From positions 1-64,000 of the forward strand of contig NZ_MBTG01000019.1 of assembly GCF_002027705.1 (NCBI RefSeq): a stretch of 64,000 nt of DNA, given 5' to 3'. This DNA comes from Paenibacillus ferrarius (GTDB taxonomy: Bacteria; Bacillota; Bacilli; Paenibacillales; NBRC-103111). This document shows positions 34,521-46,056 of the stretch, in pieces. The first letter of the stretch is position 1; every line of letters starts with the position of its first letter. The position numbers were made by a program, and so were the translations under genes. The notes under the pieces were generated by a model, which had not been told where the DNA came from, did no database searches, and worked only from the letters and a program-made list of their open reading frames with translations.

Positions 34521-35600
34521 TTATTTTGCCGCTGCAAAAGCAGACAATGGAATCGGGAATTCTAGAATGCCCATCACATAAGGAACGTATTCGTACAGGC
34601 CAAAGTATACGACAACCGTGTCATCTTTCAAATAAAAGCCCTGATCGTCACGGATGGACTCGAAGGGTTCGAGTAGATCGGATTCTAATTGTCTTTCTTT
34701 CAATTGCTTTTTAATCTCTTGATTGATGATAGTCTTGTAATTGGCATTAGTCGAAGTCACCTGCTGAAGACTCAGCTCACTGCCTGTATCCAGATCGAAC
34801 GTATGAGCATCATGGGTTGTGAACCCGTGGGCGCCGCCTGTAAATGTATATACTTCAAAGTAGAGACTAAGTTTGTGTTTCTGATTATACGTGATTTGAT
34901 AATTAACATCCATAGTATAGGGATACTCGTTCCCGATCTTGCTTAGCTCTTTGTTGGCGGCATCTTTATAATTCTCTATCTCGCTTTGGATGAATGTATT
35001 AATTTTCGCGCTTGCCGCGGAATTGGCCCATCCTTCAATTTGAGGATAGTTTATGGTGATGCTCTGATTGTCGGTTATCTTTTTCGAATCAGACTTGTTC
35101 GTCAAGGTGAGTTCGTTTTCTTGAATTTTAGTAATAGAAACTACATGGTTTTGATCGTTGTATCCGATTTGGTAACCCATTTGTTCAAGGAGCAGACGCA
35201 GCGGCAAGTAAGTGGTTCCGTCCACGATGACAGGCGGCAGCGGCTTGTAAAATTCACGGCCATTCATCGAGTATTGGGTGCTTTGATTCGTCATGCTCAT
35301 TTTCTTGTTCGGGGCGCTGACGGTAACTGTTTTGGTAGCCTCATCCCAGGCTGTCGTTAAGCCAAGCTTTTGACTGAGAAAAGAAAGACCAACATAGGTG
35401 TCGCCGTCCACCGATTTGCCGCCTGGTACTTCCAGCAGTTGATCTTCGATTTGGATTTTCAAAGGGGCAAGCTTGATCGCGAAATCGGTACTTTCCGTCT
35501 GGGCATAAACGCTTGCCTGCTGCAGCAGAGCTGGACTTGCAGCGACTAGCAGGGCTGTAGCCAAGGTGATTTTCAGTAATGTTGGCATATTCTTTTTCAT
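34521..35600 (-). CDS. Secreted protein with copper amine oxidase N-terminal domain and DUF4163/DUF3298 domains
   Basis: A 359-residue exported protein. A signal peptide of about 33 residues ends near ASVYA-Q. Residues about 45-150 hold two copies of the stalk-like copper amine oxidase N-terminal motif (VDGDTYVGLSFLSQKLG and VDGTTYLPLRLLLEQMGY), common in Paenibacillus surface proteins. Residues about 165-355 form a DUF4163 plus DUF3298 module as in anti-sigma factor RsiV, with FEVYTFTGGAHGFT near 250. No membrane anchor is present, so it is probably released or wall-associated. AAAGGAG precedes ATG 35600. Its function is unknown; relatives are linked to envelope stress sensing. Confidence 0.82.
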   Translation of the reverse strand: MKKNMPTLLKITLATALLVAASPALLQQASVYAQTESTDFAIKLAPLKIQIEDQLLEVPGGKSVDGDTYVGLSFLSQKLGLTTAWDEATKTVTVSAPNKKMSMTNQSTQYSMNGREFYKPLPPVIVDGTTYLPLRLLLEQMGYQIGYNDQNHVVSITKIQENELTLTNKSDSKKITDNQSITINYPQIEGWANSAASAKINTFIQSEIENYKDAANKELSKIGNEYPYTMDVNYQITYNQKHKLSLYFEVYTFTGGAHGFTTHDAHTFDLDTGSELSLQQVTSTNANYKTIINQEIKKQLKERQLESDLLEPFESIRDDQGFYLKDDTVVVYFGLYEYVPYVMGILEFPIPLSAFAAAK

Positions 35601-35803
35601 TAATATCTCTCCTTTGTGGCATTTATTTAGTGATTTATGAATTAGACGGTGCGTCTATTTAGAAGGTTCGAAGTATTTTTTTTGGATTTGTCGAAAATAA
35701 TTGAACACGCTTTCCTCGAATCTCTCCGAGTATATGGATCACGTAAGGAGGAGTGAAAACGGAAAAGAAGATATAAACCGGTGTTTATTGGAAAAACACT
35801 GCC

Positions 35804-35884
35804 TAAAAACGAACTATATGAAAGAAATAGTTATAAAACGTTCGCTTTTTGAAATTGACATCGCACGTCAGTTGGTAGTAAACT
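35804..35884 (+). promoter_or_regulatory. pur operon promoter with paired PurR boxes
   Basis: AAAAACGAACTATA at about 35805-35818 and, inverted, AAAACGTTCGCTTTT at about 35836-35850 each carry the CGAAC core of the PurBox and are separated by about 17 bases, the spacing of B. subtilis PurR sites. TTGACA at 35855-35860 and TAAACT at 35879-35884 (18-base spacer) form the promoter. A 61-codon frame over this stretch (35701-35886) is therefore unlikely to be a gene. The rest of 35601-35800 shows nothing definite. Confidence 0.75.
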
Positions 35885-35928
35885 AGGGAAGCGGGAAATG
35901 AACCCGCACTAATTGAAAATGTCGAATC

Positions 35929-35999
35929 AACTCGTATAAAATCAGGGATAAGGCCTGAAAGTTTCTACCCAAAAACCATGAATTTTTGGACTACGAGGA
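35929..35999 (+). promoter_or_regulatory. Purine (guanine-type) riboswitch of the pur operon
   Basis: The conserved purine aptamer is present. P1 is formed by CTCGTA at 35931-35936 and TACGAG at 35992-35997. J1/2 TATAAAATCA, P2 CAGG/CCTG with GGGATAAGG, J2/3 GTTTCTACC, P3 and the GGACTACGAG end all follow. The ligand-pairing base is C (GACTAC, not GATTAC), which indicates guanine/hypoxanthine specificity rather than adenine. Ligand binding should favour termination before purE. Confidence 0.93.
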
Positions 36000-36013
36000 A
36001 GCGAATGAGGGAA

Positions 36014-36100
36014 ACCATAGGAAGACGATGGTCTTTTTGCATTCGGTTCTTTTGCTGTCCAGCGGATAGAATCATGTATTCTAGCTCTGGGCGTTTTTTG
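36014..36100 (+). terminator. Riboswitch expression platform: two candidate terminator hairpins
   Basis: ACCAT at 36014-36018 with ATGGT at 36028-36032 and CTTTTT is the first candidate. CCAG-cgga-TAGAAT/ATTCTA-gct-CTGG at 36059-36090 followed by GCGTTTTTTGG is the second and stronger one. A third hairpin without T-run, GTTTTGAA/TTCAAAAC at 36141-36165, lies before purE. Which one is switched cannot be settled by eye. Confidence 0.6.
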
Positions 36101-36193
36101 GGTTTAGAGGTTGATTGGATTGGATTTATTGGAAATGAAAGTTTTGAAGGCTAAGCTTTCAAAACGACTTAACTATATGAGAGTGGGTTTGAG

Positions 36194-36679
36194 ATGACGG
36201 TACGTGTTGGTGTCATAATGGGAAGCCAGTCGGATTGGGAAACGATGAAGCACGCATGCGACATGTTGGAAGAGCTCGGAGTACCATACGAGAAAAAGGT
36301 GGTATCTGCGCACAGAACGCCGGATTTGATGTTTGAATATGCAGCCGCGGCGGCAGGTCGTGGGATCCAAGTGATTATTGCCGGAGCAGGCGGGGCGGCG
36401 CATCTACCAGGAATGGTAGCAGCCAAAACGGAGCTACCGGTTATTGGTGTTCCTGTGAAGACGTCCACATTGAACGGACTGGATTCCTTGTTGTCCATCG
36501 TGCAAATGCCAGGCGGCATTCCGGTGGCCACGGTGGCTATCGGCCATGCAGGCGCAACGAACGCAGGCTTGCTGGCGGCGCAAATCCTCGGCGCCTTCGA
36601 ACCGGAGCTGCAAGCGAAGGTAAGAGCACGTCGTGAGCGCATCGCGCAAACGGTGATCGAAAGCAGTGACCTGCTATGA
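36194..36679 (+). CDS. purE: N5-carboxyaminoimidazole ribonucleotide mutase (PurE)
   Basis: The 161-residue class I PurE that converts N5-CAIR to CAIR. The signature [16 protein letters not shown] near residue 7, [15 protein letters not shown] near 38 and the glycine-rich [15 protein letters not shown] near 63 form the active site. It is the first gene of the operon behind the riboswitch and overlaps purK by 4 bases. Confidence 0.97.
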   Translation: MTVRVGVIMGSQSDWETMKHACDMLEELGVPYEKKVVSAHRTPDLMFEYAAAAAGRGIQVIIAGAGGAAHLPGMVAAKTELPVIGVPVKTSTLNGLDSLLSIVQMPGGIPVATVAIGHAGATNAGLLAAQILGAFEPELQAKVRARRERIAQTVIESSDLL

Positions 36680-37848
36680 CAGCAGCAGATGGCAAGATCA
36701 TCAAGCCCGGCGGCACGATCGGCGTCCTGGGTGGCGGGCAGTTAGGCCGCATGCTGGCCTTGGCCGGCCGCAATATGGGGTATCGCTTCGTGACGCTCGA
36801 CCCGACGGAAGACGCGCCTTGCGGTCAAGTCGCCGATGAGCAGATTCTGGCGGACTTCGACGATGTCGAAGCCGCGAGGAAGCTGGCGGCGCGCTCAGAT
36901 GTGATCACGTATGAATTTGAGAACGTCGATGCCCACGTTACGAACATTTTGATGAACGAATCCTATGTTCCCCAAGGGAGCGAACTTTTATATACAACCC
37001 AGCATCGTCTGCGGGAAAAGAGAGCGATTGAAGCTGCTGGCGTGCCTGTTGCGCCTTACGCGGAAATCGGCAGCGCAGCGGAGCTCCATGAAGCAGTTAT
37101 TCGCTTCGGCACACCCTGCGTGCTCAAAACCGCTACTGGCGGCTACGACGGCAAAGGCCAGTGGGTCATTCGCTCTTTAGATGAAGTCGAAGAAGCCTAC
37201 GAGACACTGAGCCGCGCCAAAACGGAGCTGGTACTCGAACAATTCATTCATTTTGACAAAGAATTATCCGTCATTGCAGCGAGAAGTCCTCGTGGGGAAG
37301 TGAAAGCTTTCCCGGCAGCGGAAAACATACATGTACATAACATCCTGCATCAATCCATCGTACCGGCTCGCATCCCAGCGGAAGTGCAGCAGGAAGCGGA
37401 GCAGCTGGCCATTCGCATCGCCGAATCGCTTGGCGTCATCGGATTGATCGCGGTTGAGCTGTTTTTAACGAAGGATGGTCAGCTTTATGTGAATGAGCTG
37501 GCGCCACGCCCGCACAATTCCGGCCATTACACGATGGAAGCGTGCCGAACTTCGCAGTTCGAGCAGCATGTTCGCGCGATTTGCAACCTGCCGCTGGGTT
37601 CAACAGAGCTTCTGACCCCTGTCGTGATGGTGAATCTGCTTGGTGAACATATCGAGCCGCTGCAAAGCTTAATCGACCAGCCAGGCTTTCTGGAAGCTGA
37701 GGATATAGGCGTAAGCGCGAAGGTTCATCTGTATGGCAAGAAAGAAGCCAAAGAGAAACGCAAGATGGGACATATCAATCTCCTGGCAAGCAATGTGCAG
37801 CATGCACTGACTTGGATAGAACGCACGAGCATTTGGGAAAGTAAGTAA
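36676..37848 (+). CDS. purK: N5-carboxyaminoimidazole ribonucleotide synthase (PurK)
   Basis: A 390-residue ATP-grasp enzyme that uses ATP and bicarbonate to make N5-CAIR from AIR, feeding PurE. The N-terminal [17 protein letters not shown] near residue 16 binds the substrate. The ATP-grasp core includes [15 protein letters not shown] near 155 and [15 protein letters not shown] near 273. ATG overlaps the purE stop. Confidence 0.96.
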   Translation: MTAADGKIIKPGGTIGVLGGGQLGRMLALAGRNMGYRFVTLDPTEDAPCGQVADEQILADFDDVEAARKLAARSDVITYEFENVDAHVTNILMNESYVPQGSELLYTTQHRLREKRAIEAAGVPVAPYAEIGSAAELHEAVIRFGTPCVLKTATGGYDGKGQWVIRSLDEVEEAYETLSRAKTELVLEQFIHFDKELSVIAARSPRGEVKAFPAAENIHVHNILHQSIVPARIPAEVQQEAEQLAIRIAESLGVIGLIAVELFLTKDGQLYVNELAPRPHNSGHYTMEACRTSQFEQHVRAICNLPLGSTELLTPVVMVNLLGEHIEPLQSLIDQPGFLEAEDIGVSAKVHLYGKKEAKEKRKMGHINLLASNVQHALTWIERTSIWESK

Positions 37849-37874
37849 ATGATAATTATTGGAGGAACGGCACA

Positions 37875-39170
37875 ATGATCGAACGTTATACACGCCCGGA
37901 AATGGCGAACATTTGGACGGAACAAAACAAGTTTCAAGCATGGTTGGAAGTCGAAATTCTTTCTTGCGAGGCTTGGTCTGAGCTTGGCGTCATTCCTAAG
38001 GAAGATGTGAAGGTGCTGCGTGAGAACGCAAGCTTCAACATCGACCGCATTTACGAAATCGAGCAAGAGACGCGTCATGACGTGATCGCCTTCACAAGAG
38101 CCGTGTCCGAAACGCTTGGGCCTGAGCGCAAATGGGTTCACTACGGTTTAACATCGACTGACGTTGTTGATACAGCACTTGGCTACTTGTTGAGACAAGC
38201 TAACGAGATCTTGGACAAAGATATTCAGAATTTCATTGAAATCCTTCGCAATAAAGCGATTGAACATAAAGATACAGCGATGATGGGCAGAACGCATGGG
38301 GTGCATGCAGAGCCGACGACTTTTGGTCTGAAAATGGCGCTTTGGTACGAGGAAATGAAGCGTAATCTGGAGCGTTTCCGTTTTGCGGCTGATGGTGTAC
38401 AATTCGGTAAAATCTCCGGTGCTGTCGGTACTTACGCGAACATCGACCCATTCGTTGAGCAATATGTGTGCGACAAATTGGGTACAAAAGCTGCGCCAAT
38501 CTCGACGCAAACTTTGCAGCGTGATCGTCACGCGGAATACATGGCAACAATTGCTTTGGTTGCTACTTCCTTGGATAAATTCGCAACAGAAATTCGCGCG
38601 CTTCAGAAGAGCGAGTTCCGTGAAGTGGAAGAGCCATTCGCTAAGGGTCAAAAAGGCTCCTCCGCGATGCCGCACAAGCGCAATCCGATCGGCTGCGAAA
38701 GCATCTCCGGCCTGTCCCGCGTGATTCGCGGACATATGGTTTCCGCTTATGAGAACGTGACGCTGTGGCATGAGCGCGATATCTCGCACTCCTCCGTTGA
38801 GCGTATTATCCTGCCGGATGCAACGCAACTGCTCAACTACATGCTGAATCGCCTAGGCAACATCATCAAGAACTTGACGGTGTTCCCTGAGAACATGAAA
38901 CGCAACATGCGCAGCACGTATGATGTTCCTTTCTCCGGCCGCGTGATGACGAAGCTGATCGACAAAGGCTTTTCGCGTGAGCAAGCGTACGATACGGTTC
39001 AACCAAGAGCGATGCAAGCTTGGGAAGAACAACGTTCTTTCCGCGACATCGTAGAGAATGCTTCCGTTATTACTGAGGCTTTAAGCCCGGCAGAAATCGC
39101 AGATTGCTTCGATCCGAGCTGGCATTTGAAACACGTTGACACGATCTTTGACCGTTTAGGTTTGAAATAG
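37875..39170 (+). CDS. purB: Adenylosuccinate lyase (PurB)
   Basis: A 431-residue fumarase/aspartase-superfamily lyase that acts twice in the pathway, on SAICAR and on adenylosuccinate. It has [13 protein letters not shown] near residue 89, [16 protein letters not shown] near 138 and the superfamily signature [11 protein letters not shown] near 261. GGAGG precedes ATG 37875. Confidence 0.97.
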   Translation: MIERYTRPEMANIWTEQNKFQAWLEVEILSCEAWSELGVIPKEDVKVLRENASFNIDRIYEIEQETRHDVIAFTRAVSETLGPERKWVHYGLTSTDVVDTALGYLLRQANEILDKDIQNFIEILRNKAIEHKDTAMMGRTHGVHAEPTTFGLKMALWYEEMKRNLERFRFAADGVQFGKISGAVGTYANIDPFVEQYVCDKLGTKAAPISTQTLQRDRHAEYMATIALVATSLDKFATEIRALQKSEFREVEEPFAKGQKGSSAMPHKRNPIGCESISGLSRVIRGHMVSAYENVTLWHERDISHSSVERIILPDATQLLNYMLNRLGNIIKNLTVFPENMKRNMRSTYDVPFSGRVMTKLIDKGFSREQAYDTVQPRAMQAWEEQRSFRDIVENASVITEALSPAEIADCFDPSWHLKHVDTIFDRLGLK

Positions 39171-39194
39171 CATTTGCAATGAGGGGAGAGGGGA

Positions 39195-40094
39195 ATGTTG
39201 GCTGTGATCACGAAAATCCTTGATTCAGCGGTAGAACTGGTGAAAGCGCCGCTTGTTCACAAAGGCAAAGTGCGCGAGTTGTATGATTTGGGAGAGAACT
39301 TCCTGATCGTTGTAACGGACCGCATCTCGGCGTTCGATTACATGTTGAAACCGGATGTTCCGGACAAAGGCTACGTGCTGAATGCACTGAGCAAATACTG
39401 GTTCAACGTGACGAGCGGTTACATGAAGAACCATATCGTCCACACGGACGTGGAACAGCTTCATGCTGTCATTCCTGACGCAGCGGCGCGAGAGCTTCTG
39501 AAGGAGCGAATTATTGTCGCCAAAAAAGCAGAGCGCATCTCCATCGAGTGTGTAGTTCGCGGCTACATCACGGGCAACGGCTGGAGACAGTACGCTCAGA
39601 CTGGCGAGATTAACGGTCGTAAGCTTCCTGAAGGACTGCGGAAAAATCAACGGCTGGAAGATCCGATTTTCACGCCTGCGGCGAAAAATGATGTTGGTCA
39701 TGATGAAGACATTTCCGTAGAACAAATGGTGGCGTTGGTCGGTGAGAACCTGACTTACGAGCTGCAAGAGAAAAGCATCATGCTTTACACGCTTGCGCAT
39801 GCGATTTGTGAGCAAAAAGGCATTATTTTAGCAGACACCAAATTCGAATTCGGCATTTATGCCGGCGAACTTATTATTATTGATGAGATTTTCACGCCGG
39901 ATTCCTCCCGTTATTGGTCACAAGAAAATTATGCGCTCGATATCGAGATTGATTCGATGGACAAAGAGCCCGTTCGTACGTACTTGGCGGGTTCGGGCTG
40001 GGACAAAAACAGCGAGCCAGACGAGCTTCCGGCTTCTGTTGTGGAAGAGACGTCCAATCGATATAAAGAGATTTTGCGTCGTTTGACGGAGTAG
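39195..40094 (+). CDS. purC: Phosphoribosylaminoimidazole-succinocarboxamide synthase (PurC)
   Basis: A 299-residue SAICAR synthase. Motifs include HKGKVRELYDLGENFLIVV near residue 21, DRISAFDYML near 41, VVRGYITGNGWRQYA near 118 and DTKFEFGIY near 214. It is longer than the roughly 240-residue form of B. subtilis and resembles the longer subfamily. ATG 39195 has AGAGGGG upstream. Confidence 0.95.
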   Translation: MLAVITKILDSAVELVKAPLVHKGKVRELYDLGENFLIVVTDRISAFDYMLKPDVPDKGYVLNALSKYWFNVTSGYMKNHIVHTDVEQLHAVIPDAAARELLKERIIVAKKAERISIECVVRGYITGNGWRQYAQTGEINGRKLPEGLRKNQRLEDPIFTPAAKNDVGHDEDISVEQMVALVGENLTYELQEKSIMLYTLAHAICEQKGIILADTKFEFGIYAGELIIIDEIFTPDSSRYWSQENYALDIEIDSMDKEPVRTYLAGSGWDKNSEPDELPASVVEETSNRYKEILRRLTE

Positions 40095-40100
40095 TGGGAT

Positions 40101-40120
40101 AAGAGCCTCTAGAGGCTCTT
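40101..40120. other. Perfect 20-base palindrome between purC and purS
   Basis: AAGAGCCTCTAGAGGCTCTT at 40101-40120 would form a compact hairpin in the operon mRNA. It has no T-run, so termination is unlikely; mRNA processing or pausing is possible. Confidence 0.6.
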
Positions 40121-40193
40121 AATCTCCCGTTTTGGATGGATGAATGACATATAAGAGTCTTGAGGGACTTCTATTTTGAGGAGGAGATTGGAT

Positions 40194-40433
40194 ATGAAAG
40201 CAACGGTTTACGTAACGATTAAGCAGAACGTATTGGATGTTCAAGGAACTGCGGTGCAAGGAGCGCTTCATTCGATGGGTTTTGAGGAAGTTGGCAAGGT
40301 GCGCATTGGCAAATATTTGGAGCTTGAGCTGGGCACAACGGATAAAGCAGAAGCAGAAGCACGCGTGAAAGCTATGTGCGAGAAGCTGCTTGCGAACACG
40401 GTTATCGAAGACTACCGCTACGAGTTGGCGTAA
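40194..40433 (+). CDS. purS: FGAM synthase subunit PurS
   Basis: The 79-residue small subunit of the three-part formylglycinamidine ribonucleotide synthase. It bridges PurQ and PurL and helps channel ammonia. ATVYVTIKQNVLDVQGTAVQ at the N-terminus is the family signature. ATG 40194 has GAGGAGGAG at the proper distance; the frame is open from 40176 without one. Confidence 0.96.
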   Translation: MKATVYVTIKQNVLDVQGTAVQGALHSMGFEEVGKVRIGKYLELELGTTDKAEAEARVKAMCEKLLANTVIEDYRYELA

Positions 40434-40473
40434 CATACCGAATAGGCTTACCACTTAAAAGGAGGAACACGTC

Positions 40474-41169
40474 ATGAATTTTGCGGTTCTCGTTTTTCCG
40501 GGATCGAACTGCGATATCGATTTGTACAAAGCAATCGAAGATTCAATCGGTGAACCGGTTGACTACGTATGGCATACAGAAAGCGACTTGTCTAAATATG
40601 ATTGCATCCTAGTACCAGGCGGATTCTCTTATGGGGATTACCTGCGCTGCGGAGCTATTGCACAATTCACGAATGTTATGAAATCCGTTGTGAAAGCGGC
40701 GGAAGAAGGCAAATACATTCTAGGTATTTGTAACGGATTCCAAGTGCTGACGGAAGCAAGATTATTGCCAGGAGCGCTGCTGCGCAACAATGGCATGAAG
40801 TTCCGCTGTCACCAAACGGCGCTCAAAGTAGAGAACAACACGACGGCATTCACGCGTGACTATGCGGAAGGCGAGATCATCACGATCCCTATCGCTCATG
40901 GCGAAGGCAATTATTATTGTGATGATGCAACACTGAAAGAATTGCAAGAAAACAAACAAATCGTGTTCCGTTATGAAGCAGGCAGCAACCCGAACGGATC
41001 ATTGGACGATATTGCAGGAATCAGCAACAAAGCAGGCAATGTTGTTGGCATGATGCCCCATCCGGAACGTGCGGTTCACGAGATTCTGGGCTCAGCAGAC
41101 GGCAAGAAAATGTTCACATCAATTCTAAGCGCTTGGAGGGAGAAACATGACGCAGCAGCTATCCGCTAA
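40474..41169 (+). CDS. purQ: FGAM synthase glutaminase subunit PurQ
   Basis: The 231-residue class I glutamine amidotransferase subunit that delivers ammonia to Pur[20 protein letters not shown] opens the protein. The nucleophile Cys is in [11 protein letters not shown] near residue 86, and the His-x-Glu part of the triad is in [11 protein letters not shown] near 194. AAAGGAGG precedes ATG 40474. It overlaps purL by 23 bases. Confidence 0.97.
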   Translation: MNFAVLVFPGSNCDIDLYKAIEDSIGEPVDYVWHTESDLSKYDCILVPGGFSYGDYLRCGAIAQFTNVMKSVVKAAEEGKYILGICNGFQVLTEARLLPGALLRNNGMKFRCHQTALKVENNTTAFTRDYAEGEIITIPIAHGEGNYYCDDATLKELQENKQIVFRYEAGSNPNGSLDDIAGISNKAGNVVGMMPHPERAVHEILGSADGKKMFTSILSAWREKHDAAAIR

Positions 41170-43390
41170 GGAACCATCAGCCGAACAAATCGCGGAACAG
41201 AAAATTTACAAGCAAATGGGCGTAACCGACGAAGAGTTTGCCAAAATTTGCGGCTTCCTTGGACGCAATCCGAACTATGTGGAGATCGGCGTATTCAGCG
41301 TTATGTGGTCCGAGCATTGCTCTTACAAAAATTCCAAACCGGTGCTTCGCAAATTCCCTGTTACAGGACCTCGCGTTCTGATGGGACCTGGCGAAGGCGC
41401 AGGGATCGTAGATATCGGCGACAACCAAGCCGTCGTTTTCAAAATTGAAAGTCATAACCACCCTTCCGCAATCGAGCCTTACCAAGGCGCGGCGACAGGT
41501 GTGGGCGGTATTATTCGTGATATTTTCTCCATGGGCGCGCGTCCTGTAGCGCTGCTGAATTCCTTGCGTTTCGGCAAGCTGCAAAACGATCGTGTGAAGT
41601 ACTTGTTCGAGCACGTTGTATCGGGTATCGCAGGATACGGGAACTGTATCGGGATTCCAACAGTTGGCGGCGAAGTCATGTTCGACGAAAGCTACGAAGG
41701 AAACCCGCTTGTTAACGCCATGTGCGTCGGTCTCATCGACCACGACATGATTCAACGCGGTGTTGCCAAAGGTGTTGGCAACCCAGTATTCTACGTAGGG
41801 CCGGCAACGGGCCGCGACGGCATTCACGGTGCGACATTCGCGTCCGAAGAGCTGACGGCTGAGTCTGAAGCCAAGCGTCCAGCGGTGCAAGTTGGCGATC
41901 CTTTCATGGAGAAGCTTGTGCTGGAAGCATGCTTAGAGTTAATCGATTCCGGCATCGTGCTCGGAATTCAAGATATGGGCGCAGCGGGACTCACTTGTTC
42001 CAGCGCTGAGATGGCAAGTAAAGCAGGCAACGGCATGGAGCTGTACCTGGATGAAGTGCCGCAGCGCGAAGACGGCATGACAGCATATGAAATGATGCTG
42101 TCTGAGTCTCAAGAGCGTATGCTTTTCGTGGTTGAGCCGAAGCATGAGGCGCAAGCCAAGGGCATCTTCGAGCGCTGGGGTCTTCACTGCGCCAAAGTCG
42201 GCAAGGTAACCGATGACGGTTACCTGAAATTGATCCACCACGGTGAAGTCGTGGGGAACATGCCTGTCGGCGCACTCGTCGACGAGTGCCCGGTGTACAA
42301 TAAGCCGAGCAAAGTGCCGGCTTATTACGAAGCTAGCGCAGCTATCGATACAACCCGTTACCCAGAGGTAACGAAGTTGACAGATGCGCTTAAATCGGTC
42401 CTCGCGTCTCCGACGGTAGCGAGCAAAGAGTGGGTGTACAACCAGTATGACTACATGGTTCGTACGGAAACAGCTGTGCGTCCGGGATCGGATGCAGCGG
42501 TTGTAACGATTCGCGGAACCCGCAAGGGCCTCGCGATGACAACCGACTGCAACGGACGCTACGTGTATCTGGATCCGGAAGTTGGCGGACGGATCGCCGT
42601 TTCTGAAGCAGCGCGCAACGTGGTCTGCTCCGGCGCTGAGCCGCTTGCCGTTACGGACAACCTGAATTTCGGAAGCCCGGACAAACCGGAAATCTTCTGG
42701 CAGTTGGAGAAATCTACTGACGGTATGGCAGAAGCTTGCCGCTTCTTGGATACACCGGTTATCGGCGGAAATGTCTCGCTGTACAACGAGAATTCCAAAG
42801 GCGCGATCTACCCGACGCCAGTCATCGGGATGGTTGGTCTTGTTCATGACATCGACCACATCACGACACAAAGCTTCAAAAACGAAGGCGACATCATCAT
42901 CCTGCTCGGCGAGACGAAAGCAGAACTCGGCGGCAGCGAATTCCAATATGTGATTCATAATGTAACAGAAGGACGTCCGCCTGAGCTTGACTTGGCTACC
43001 GAGAAACGCCTGCAAAACGCCGTTTTGAAAGCCATTCAAGAAGGTCTTGTCGCTTCTGCGCATGACTTGTCCGAAGGCGGCTTGGCTGTAGCTTTGGCTG
43101 AAAGCTGTATCAGTGGCAGTGTTGGCGCAGCAGTTAACGTAACGTCTGAGCTTCGCCCTGATTTCGCATTGTTCAGTGAAACGCAGTCCCGTATTCTTCT
43201 GAGCGCAACACCTGACAAAGCAGACGCATTGAAGCACTGGATTGCTTCCCAAGGCGTGCCGTATGAAGAAATCGGAACCGTAACGGGTGCAGATTTGACG
43301 ATCAAAATCAACAACGAACAGCGTCTCCAGTCTCCGGTAAGCGAGCTGGCGAAAGTCTGGAAGGATGCGATCCCATGTCTAATGGCATAG
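41147..43390 (+). CDS. purL: FGAM synthase large subunit PurL
   Basis: The 747-residue ATP-dependent synthetase subunit of the small (PurSQL) type. [17 protein letters not shown] near residue 52, [19 protein letters not shown] near 100 and [17 protein letters not shown] near 175 belong to the first domain pair; [16 protein letters not shown] and [12 protein letters not shown] to the second. It ends inside the start of purF (16-base overlap). Confidence 0.97.
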   Translation: MTQQLSAKEPSAEQIAEQKIYKQMGVTDEEFAKICGFLGRNPNYVEIGVFSVMWSEHCSYKNSKPVLRKFPVTGPRVLMGPGEGAGIVDIGDNQAVVFKIESHNHPSAIEPYQGAATGVGGIIRDIFSMGARPVALLNSLRFGKLQNDRVKYLFEHVVSGIAGYGNCIGIPTVGGEVMFDESYEGNPLVNAMCVGLIDHDMIQRGVAKGVGNPVFYVGPATGRDGIHGATFASEELTAESEAKRPAVQVGDPFMEKLVLEACLELIDSGIVLGIQDMGAAGLTCSSAEMASKAGNGMELYLDEVPQREDGMTAYEMMLSESQERMLFVVEPKHEAQAKGIFERWGLHCAKVGKVTDDGYLKLIHHGEVVGNMPVGALVDECPVYNKPSKVPAYYEASAAIDTTRYPEVTKLTDALKSVLASPTVASKEWVYNQYDYMVRTETAVRPGSDAAVVTIRGTRKGLAMTTDCNGRYVYLDPEVGGRIAVSEAARNVVCSGAEPLAVTDNLNFGSPDKPEIFWQLEKSTDGMAEACRFLDTPVIGGNVSLYNENSKGAIYPTPVIGMVGLVHDIDHITTQSFKNEGDIIILLGETKAELGGSEFQYVIHNVTEGRPPELDLATEKRLQNAVLKAIQEGLVASAHDLSEGGLAVALAESCISGSVGAAVNVTSELRPDFALFSETQSRILLSATPDKADALKHWIASQGVPYEEIGTVTGADLTIKINNEQRLQSPVSELAKVWKDAIPCLMA

Positions 43391-44907
43391 AACAATCCAA
43401 GGCCCTAAAGCTTCCCGCAGCTCCTCTCGTTCAACTGGGGGATCAGCAGCATGAACTTTGGACTGGCGAATATTTCAACGAGGGTGTTGGCGGCCAAGGC
43501 GGATTGTTTGATAAGCTGAATGAAGAGTGTGGCGTGTTCGGGGTGTATGGTCATCCCGATGCCTCCTCTCTGTGCTACTACGGGCTTCATGCCTTGCAGC
43601 ATCGCGGACAGGAAAGTGCCGGCATTTGTACAGTCGAAGACGGTAAGTTCAATTATTATCGCGGCATGGGACTTGCCAAAGAGGTGTTTACGAACGATAA
43701 TCTGCATCCTCTGACAGGTTCTACGGCGATCGCGCATGTGCGTTATTCAACAGCTGGCGAAAGCAAGCTTGCGAATGCGCAGCCGCTCGTATTCAAATAT
43801 CGCGAGGGCGATCTGGCGATTGCAACGAACGGCAACCTTGATAATGCGAACATTATCAAGCGGGAGCTTGAGCGTAAGGGATCTATTTTCCAAACGACCA
43901 GCGATACGGAAGTTCTGGCGCATTTGATTGCTCGTTCGGAACATGATGATATCGTGGATGCGGTGAAGGATGCTTTGCATCAAGTGGTTGGCGGATTCGC
44001 CTTCTTGATCATTACCAAAGATAAGTTGATTGCTGCGCTCGATCCGAATGGATTGCGCCCTTTCATGATTGGCCGCCTCGGCGATGCGTACTTGTTCGCT
44101 TCCGAGACCTGCGCGTTCGATGCGGTGGGGGCTGAATATTTCCGCGACGTCCAACCAGGTGAGATTATTGTGCTGGATCGCGACGGCTTCCATTCGGAAC
44201 AATTTGTCGAGGGTGGCAAGCGTGCGATCTGTGCGATGGAGTACATTTACTTCGCTCGTCCAGACAGCGATATTGACACGGTGAACATTCACTCTGCGCG
44301 TAAGCGGATGGGGAAACGTTTGGCGATGGAAGCTTTCGTGGACGCGGATATCGTGACGGGCGTGCCGGATTCCAGTATTTCAGCGGCAATTGGTTTTGCG
44401 GAACAGACGGGCATCCCGTATGAGCTGGGTCTGATCAAGAACCGCTATACAGGCCGGACGTTCATCATTCCAAGCCAAGAGCTGCGGGAGCAAGGGGTCA
44501 AAATGAAGTTGAGCGCTGTGCGCAAAGTGGTTGAAGGCAAACGCGTAGTCATGATCGATGATTCCATCGTTCGTGGAACAACGTCGCTGCGCATCGTCAA
44601 TTTGCTGAGAGAAGCTGGCGCTACGGAAGTGCATGTGCGGATTTCTTCACCGCCTTTCATGAACCCTTGCTACTACGGGATTGATACCCCGGACCGCAAG
44701 GAACTGATCGCTGCGATGAATTCCATCGAAGAAATTCGCAAGGCGATCAACGCGGATTCCCTTCATTTTTTAACCAAAGAGGGACTGCTTGATTCGATCG
44801 GTCAAGGTTCGGCAGGAGCGGCGAGCGGATATTGCACGGCTTGTTTCGATAACAGCTATCCAACGGAAATCGTCGATGTGACGAAAGTTGGTTGTGCTTG
44901 CGATTAA
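43375..44907 (+). CDS. purF: Amidophosphoribosyltransferase (PurF)
   Basis: A 510-residue enzyme that starts the pathway by making phosphoribosylamine from PRPP and glutamine. The N-terminal nucleophile is Cys52 in [14 protein letters not shown]; in B. subtilis the propeptide before this Cys is 11 residues, here the frame gives 51. The glutaminase domain has [14 protein letters not shown]. The PRPP loop is [13 protein letters not shown] near residue 390. C-terminal Cys residues (CTACF, CACD) fit the 4Fe-4S form. A shorter start at TTG 43505 is possible, but ATG 43375 overlaps purL as is usual in this operon. Confidence 0.95.
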   Translation: MSNGIEQSKALKLPAAPLVQLGDQQHELWTGEYFNEGVGGQGGLFDKLNEECGVFGVYGHPDASSLCYYGLHALQHRGQESAGICTVEDGKFNYYRGMGLAKEVFTNDNLHPLTGSTAIAHVRYSTAGESKLANAQPLVFKYREGDLAIATNGNLDNANIIKRELERKGSIFQTTSDTEVLAHLIARSEHDDIVDAVKDALHQVVGGFAFLIITKDKLIAALDPNGLRPFMIGRLGDAYLFASETCAFDAVGAEYFRDVQPGEIIVLDRDGFHSEQFVEGGKRAICAMEYIYFARPDSDIDTVNIHSARKRMGKRLAMEAFVDADIVTGVPDSSISAAIGFAEQTGIPYELGLIKNRYTGRTFIIPSQELREQGVKMKLSAVRKVVEGKRVVMIDDSIVRGTTSLRIVNLLREAGATEVHVRISSPPFMNPCYYGIDTPDRKELIAAMNSIEEIRKAINADSLHFLTKEGLLDSIGQGSAGAASGYCTACFDNSYPTEIVDVTKVGCACD

Positions 44908-45015
44908 TCGGGTAATCAATAAGGAAATGCTAAAAATTGGAATACACAACGGGAGGGCCGGATGCTTAGGCGGACGCCCCCCGATACATAGACAAAACTA
45001 AGGAGTGGAAGCGAC

Positions 45016-46056
45016 GTGTCAGATGCTTACAAAAAGGCTGGAGTCGATATCGCAGCAGGAAACGAAGCCGTAGAACGGATGAAAAAGCACGTCAAACGGA
45101 CATTCCGTCCTGAAGTGTTAACGGACCTCGGAGGCTTCGGCGGGCTGTTCAGCTTGAACAAAGACAAGTATGAGGAGCCTGTGCTCGTATCGGGTACGGA
45201 TGGCGTGGGCACGAAGCTGAAGATCGCTTTTGCAATGGATAAGCACGATACGATCGGGATTGACGCTGTTGCGATGTGTGTGAACGATATTATCGTTCAA
45301 GGCGCGGAGCCGTTGTTCTTCCTTGATTATCTGGCTTGCGATAAAGTTATTCCTGAGAAAATCGAAGCAATTGTTAAAGGGATCGCTGACGGTTGTGCGC
45401 AGTCTGGCTGCTCACTCATCGGCGGGGAAACGGCGGAAATGCCGGGCATGTATGCGTCAGGGGAGTATGACATTGCCGGCTTTACGGTTGGAATCGTCGA
45501 CAAGAAAAAGATCATCGACGGTACAACAATTCGTCCTGGAGACGTAGTTCTAGGTCTGGCTTCAAGCGGCGTGCACAGCAACGGGTTCTCTCTTGTGCGC
45601 AAGCTTTTGCTGGAAGATGGCGGTTATACGCTGCAAGGGCATGTGGAAGAGCTGGGCGACAAGCTCGGGAATGTGCTTCTTGAGCCAACGAAGCTGTATG
45701 TGAAGCCGGTTCTGGCGATGTTGGAAGATGTAGCGATCAAAGGGATGGCGCATATTACAGGCGGCGGTTTCATCGAAAATATTCCACGGGTTTTGCCGGA
45801 AGGCGTAAATGTAGAGATCCAATACGGCTCATGGCCGATTCTCCCGATCTTCGCGCTGATGCAGCGTGAGGGCGGCATTTCGAACAACGATATGTTCCGT
45901 ACGTTCAACATGGGGATTGGTATGGTTGTGATCGTGAACGCAGACGATGCTGAGAAAGCTATTGCAGCAGCGGAAGCGCAAGGCGAGAAAGCCTACCGTC
46001 TGGGTGTTGTAACCGAAGGCGAGCGTGTCGTGACGTTCCAAGGAGCTGAGGTGTAA
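45016..46056 (+). CDS. purM: Phosphoribosylformylglycinamidine cyclo-ligase (PurM)
   Basis: The 346-residue AIR synthetase. Motifs are [15 protein letters not shown] near residue 4, [15 protein letters not shown] near 57, [12 protein letters not shown] near 80 and [11 protein letters not shown] near 137. GTG 45016 follows AAGGAGTGG. It is separated from purF by 108 bases without a clear terminator and overlaps purN by one base. Confidence 0.97.
   Translation: MSDAYKKAGVDIAAGNEAVERMKKHVKRTFRPEVLTDLGGFGGLFSLNKDKYEEPVLVSGTDGVGTKLKIAFAMDKHDTIGIDAVAMCVNDIIVQGAEPLFFLDYLACDKVIPEKIEAIVKGIADGCAQSGCSLIGGETAEMPGMYASGEYDIAGFTVGIVDKKKIIDGTTIRPGDVVLGLASSGVHSNGFSLVRKLLLEDGGYTLQGHVEELGDKLGNVLLEPTKLYVKPVLAMLEDVAIKGMAHITGGGFIENIPRVLPEGVNVEIQYGSWPILPIFALMQREGGISNNDMFRTFNMGIGMVVIVNADDAEKAIAAAEAQGEKAYRLGVVTEGERVVTFQGAEV

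Noticed and set aside
35701-35886. 61-codon + strand frame with AAGGAGG inside
   Set aside because: It overlaps the PurR boxes and the promoter of the pur operon, and the AAGGAGG is not at a usable distance from an in-frame start.
41939-43252. 437-codon - strand frame
   Set aside because: Antisense to purL, which is complete and strongly conserved; codon bias of purL explains the open complement.
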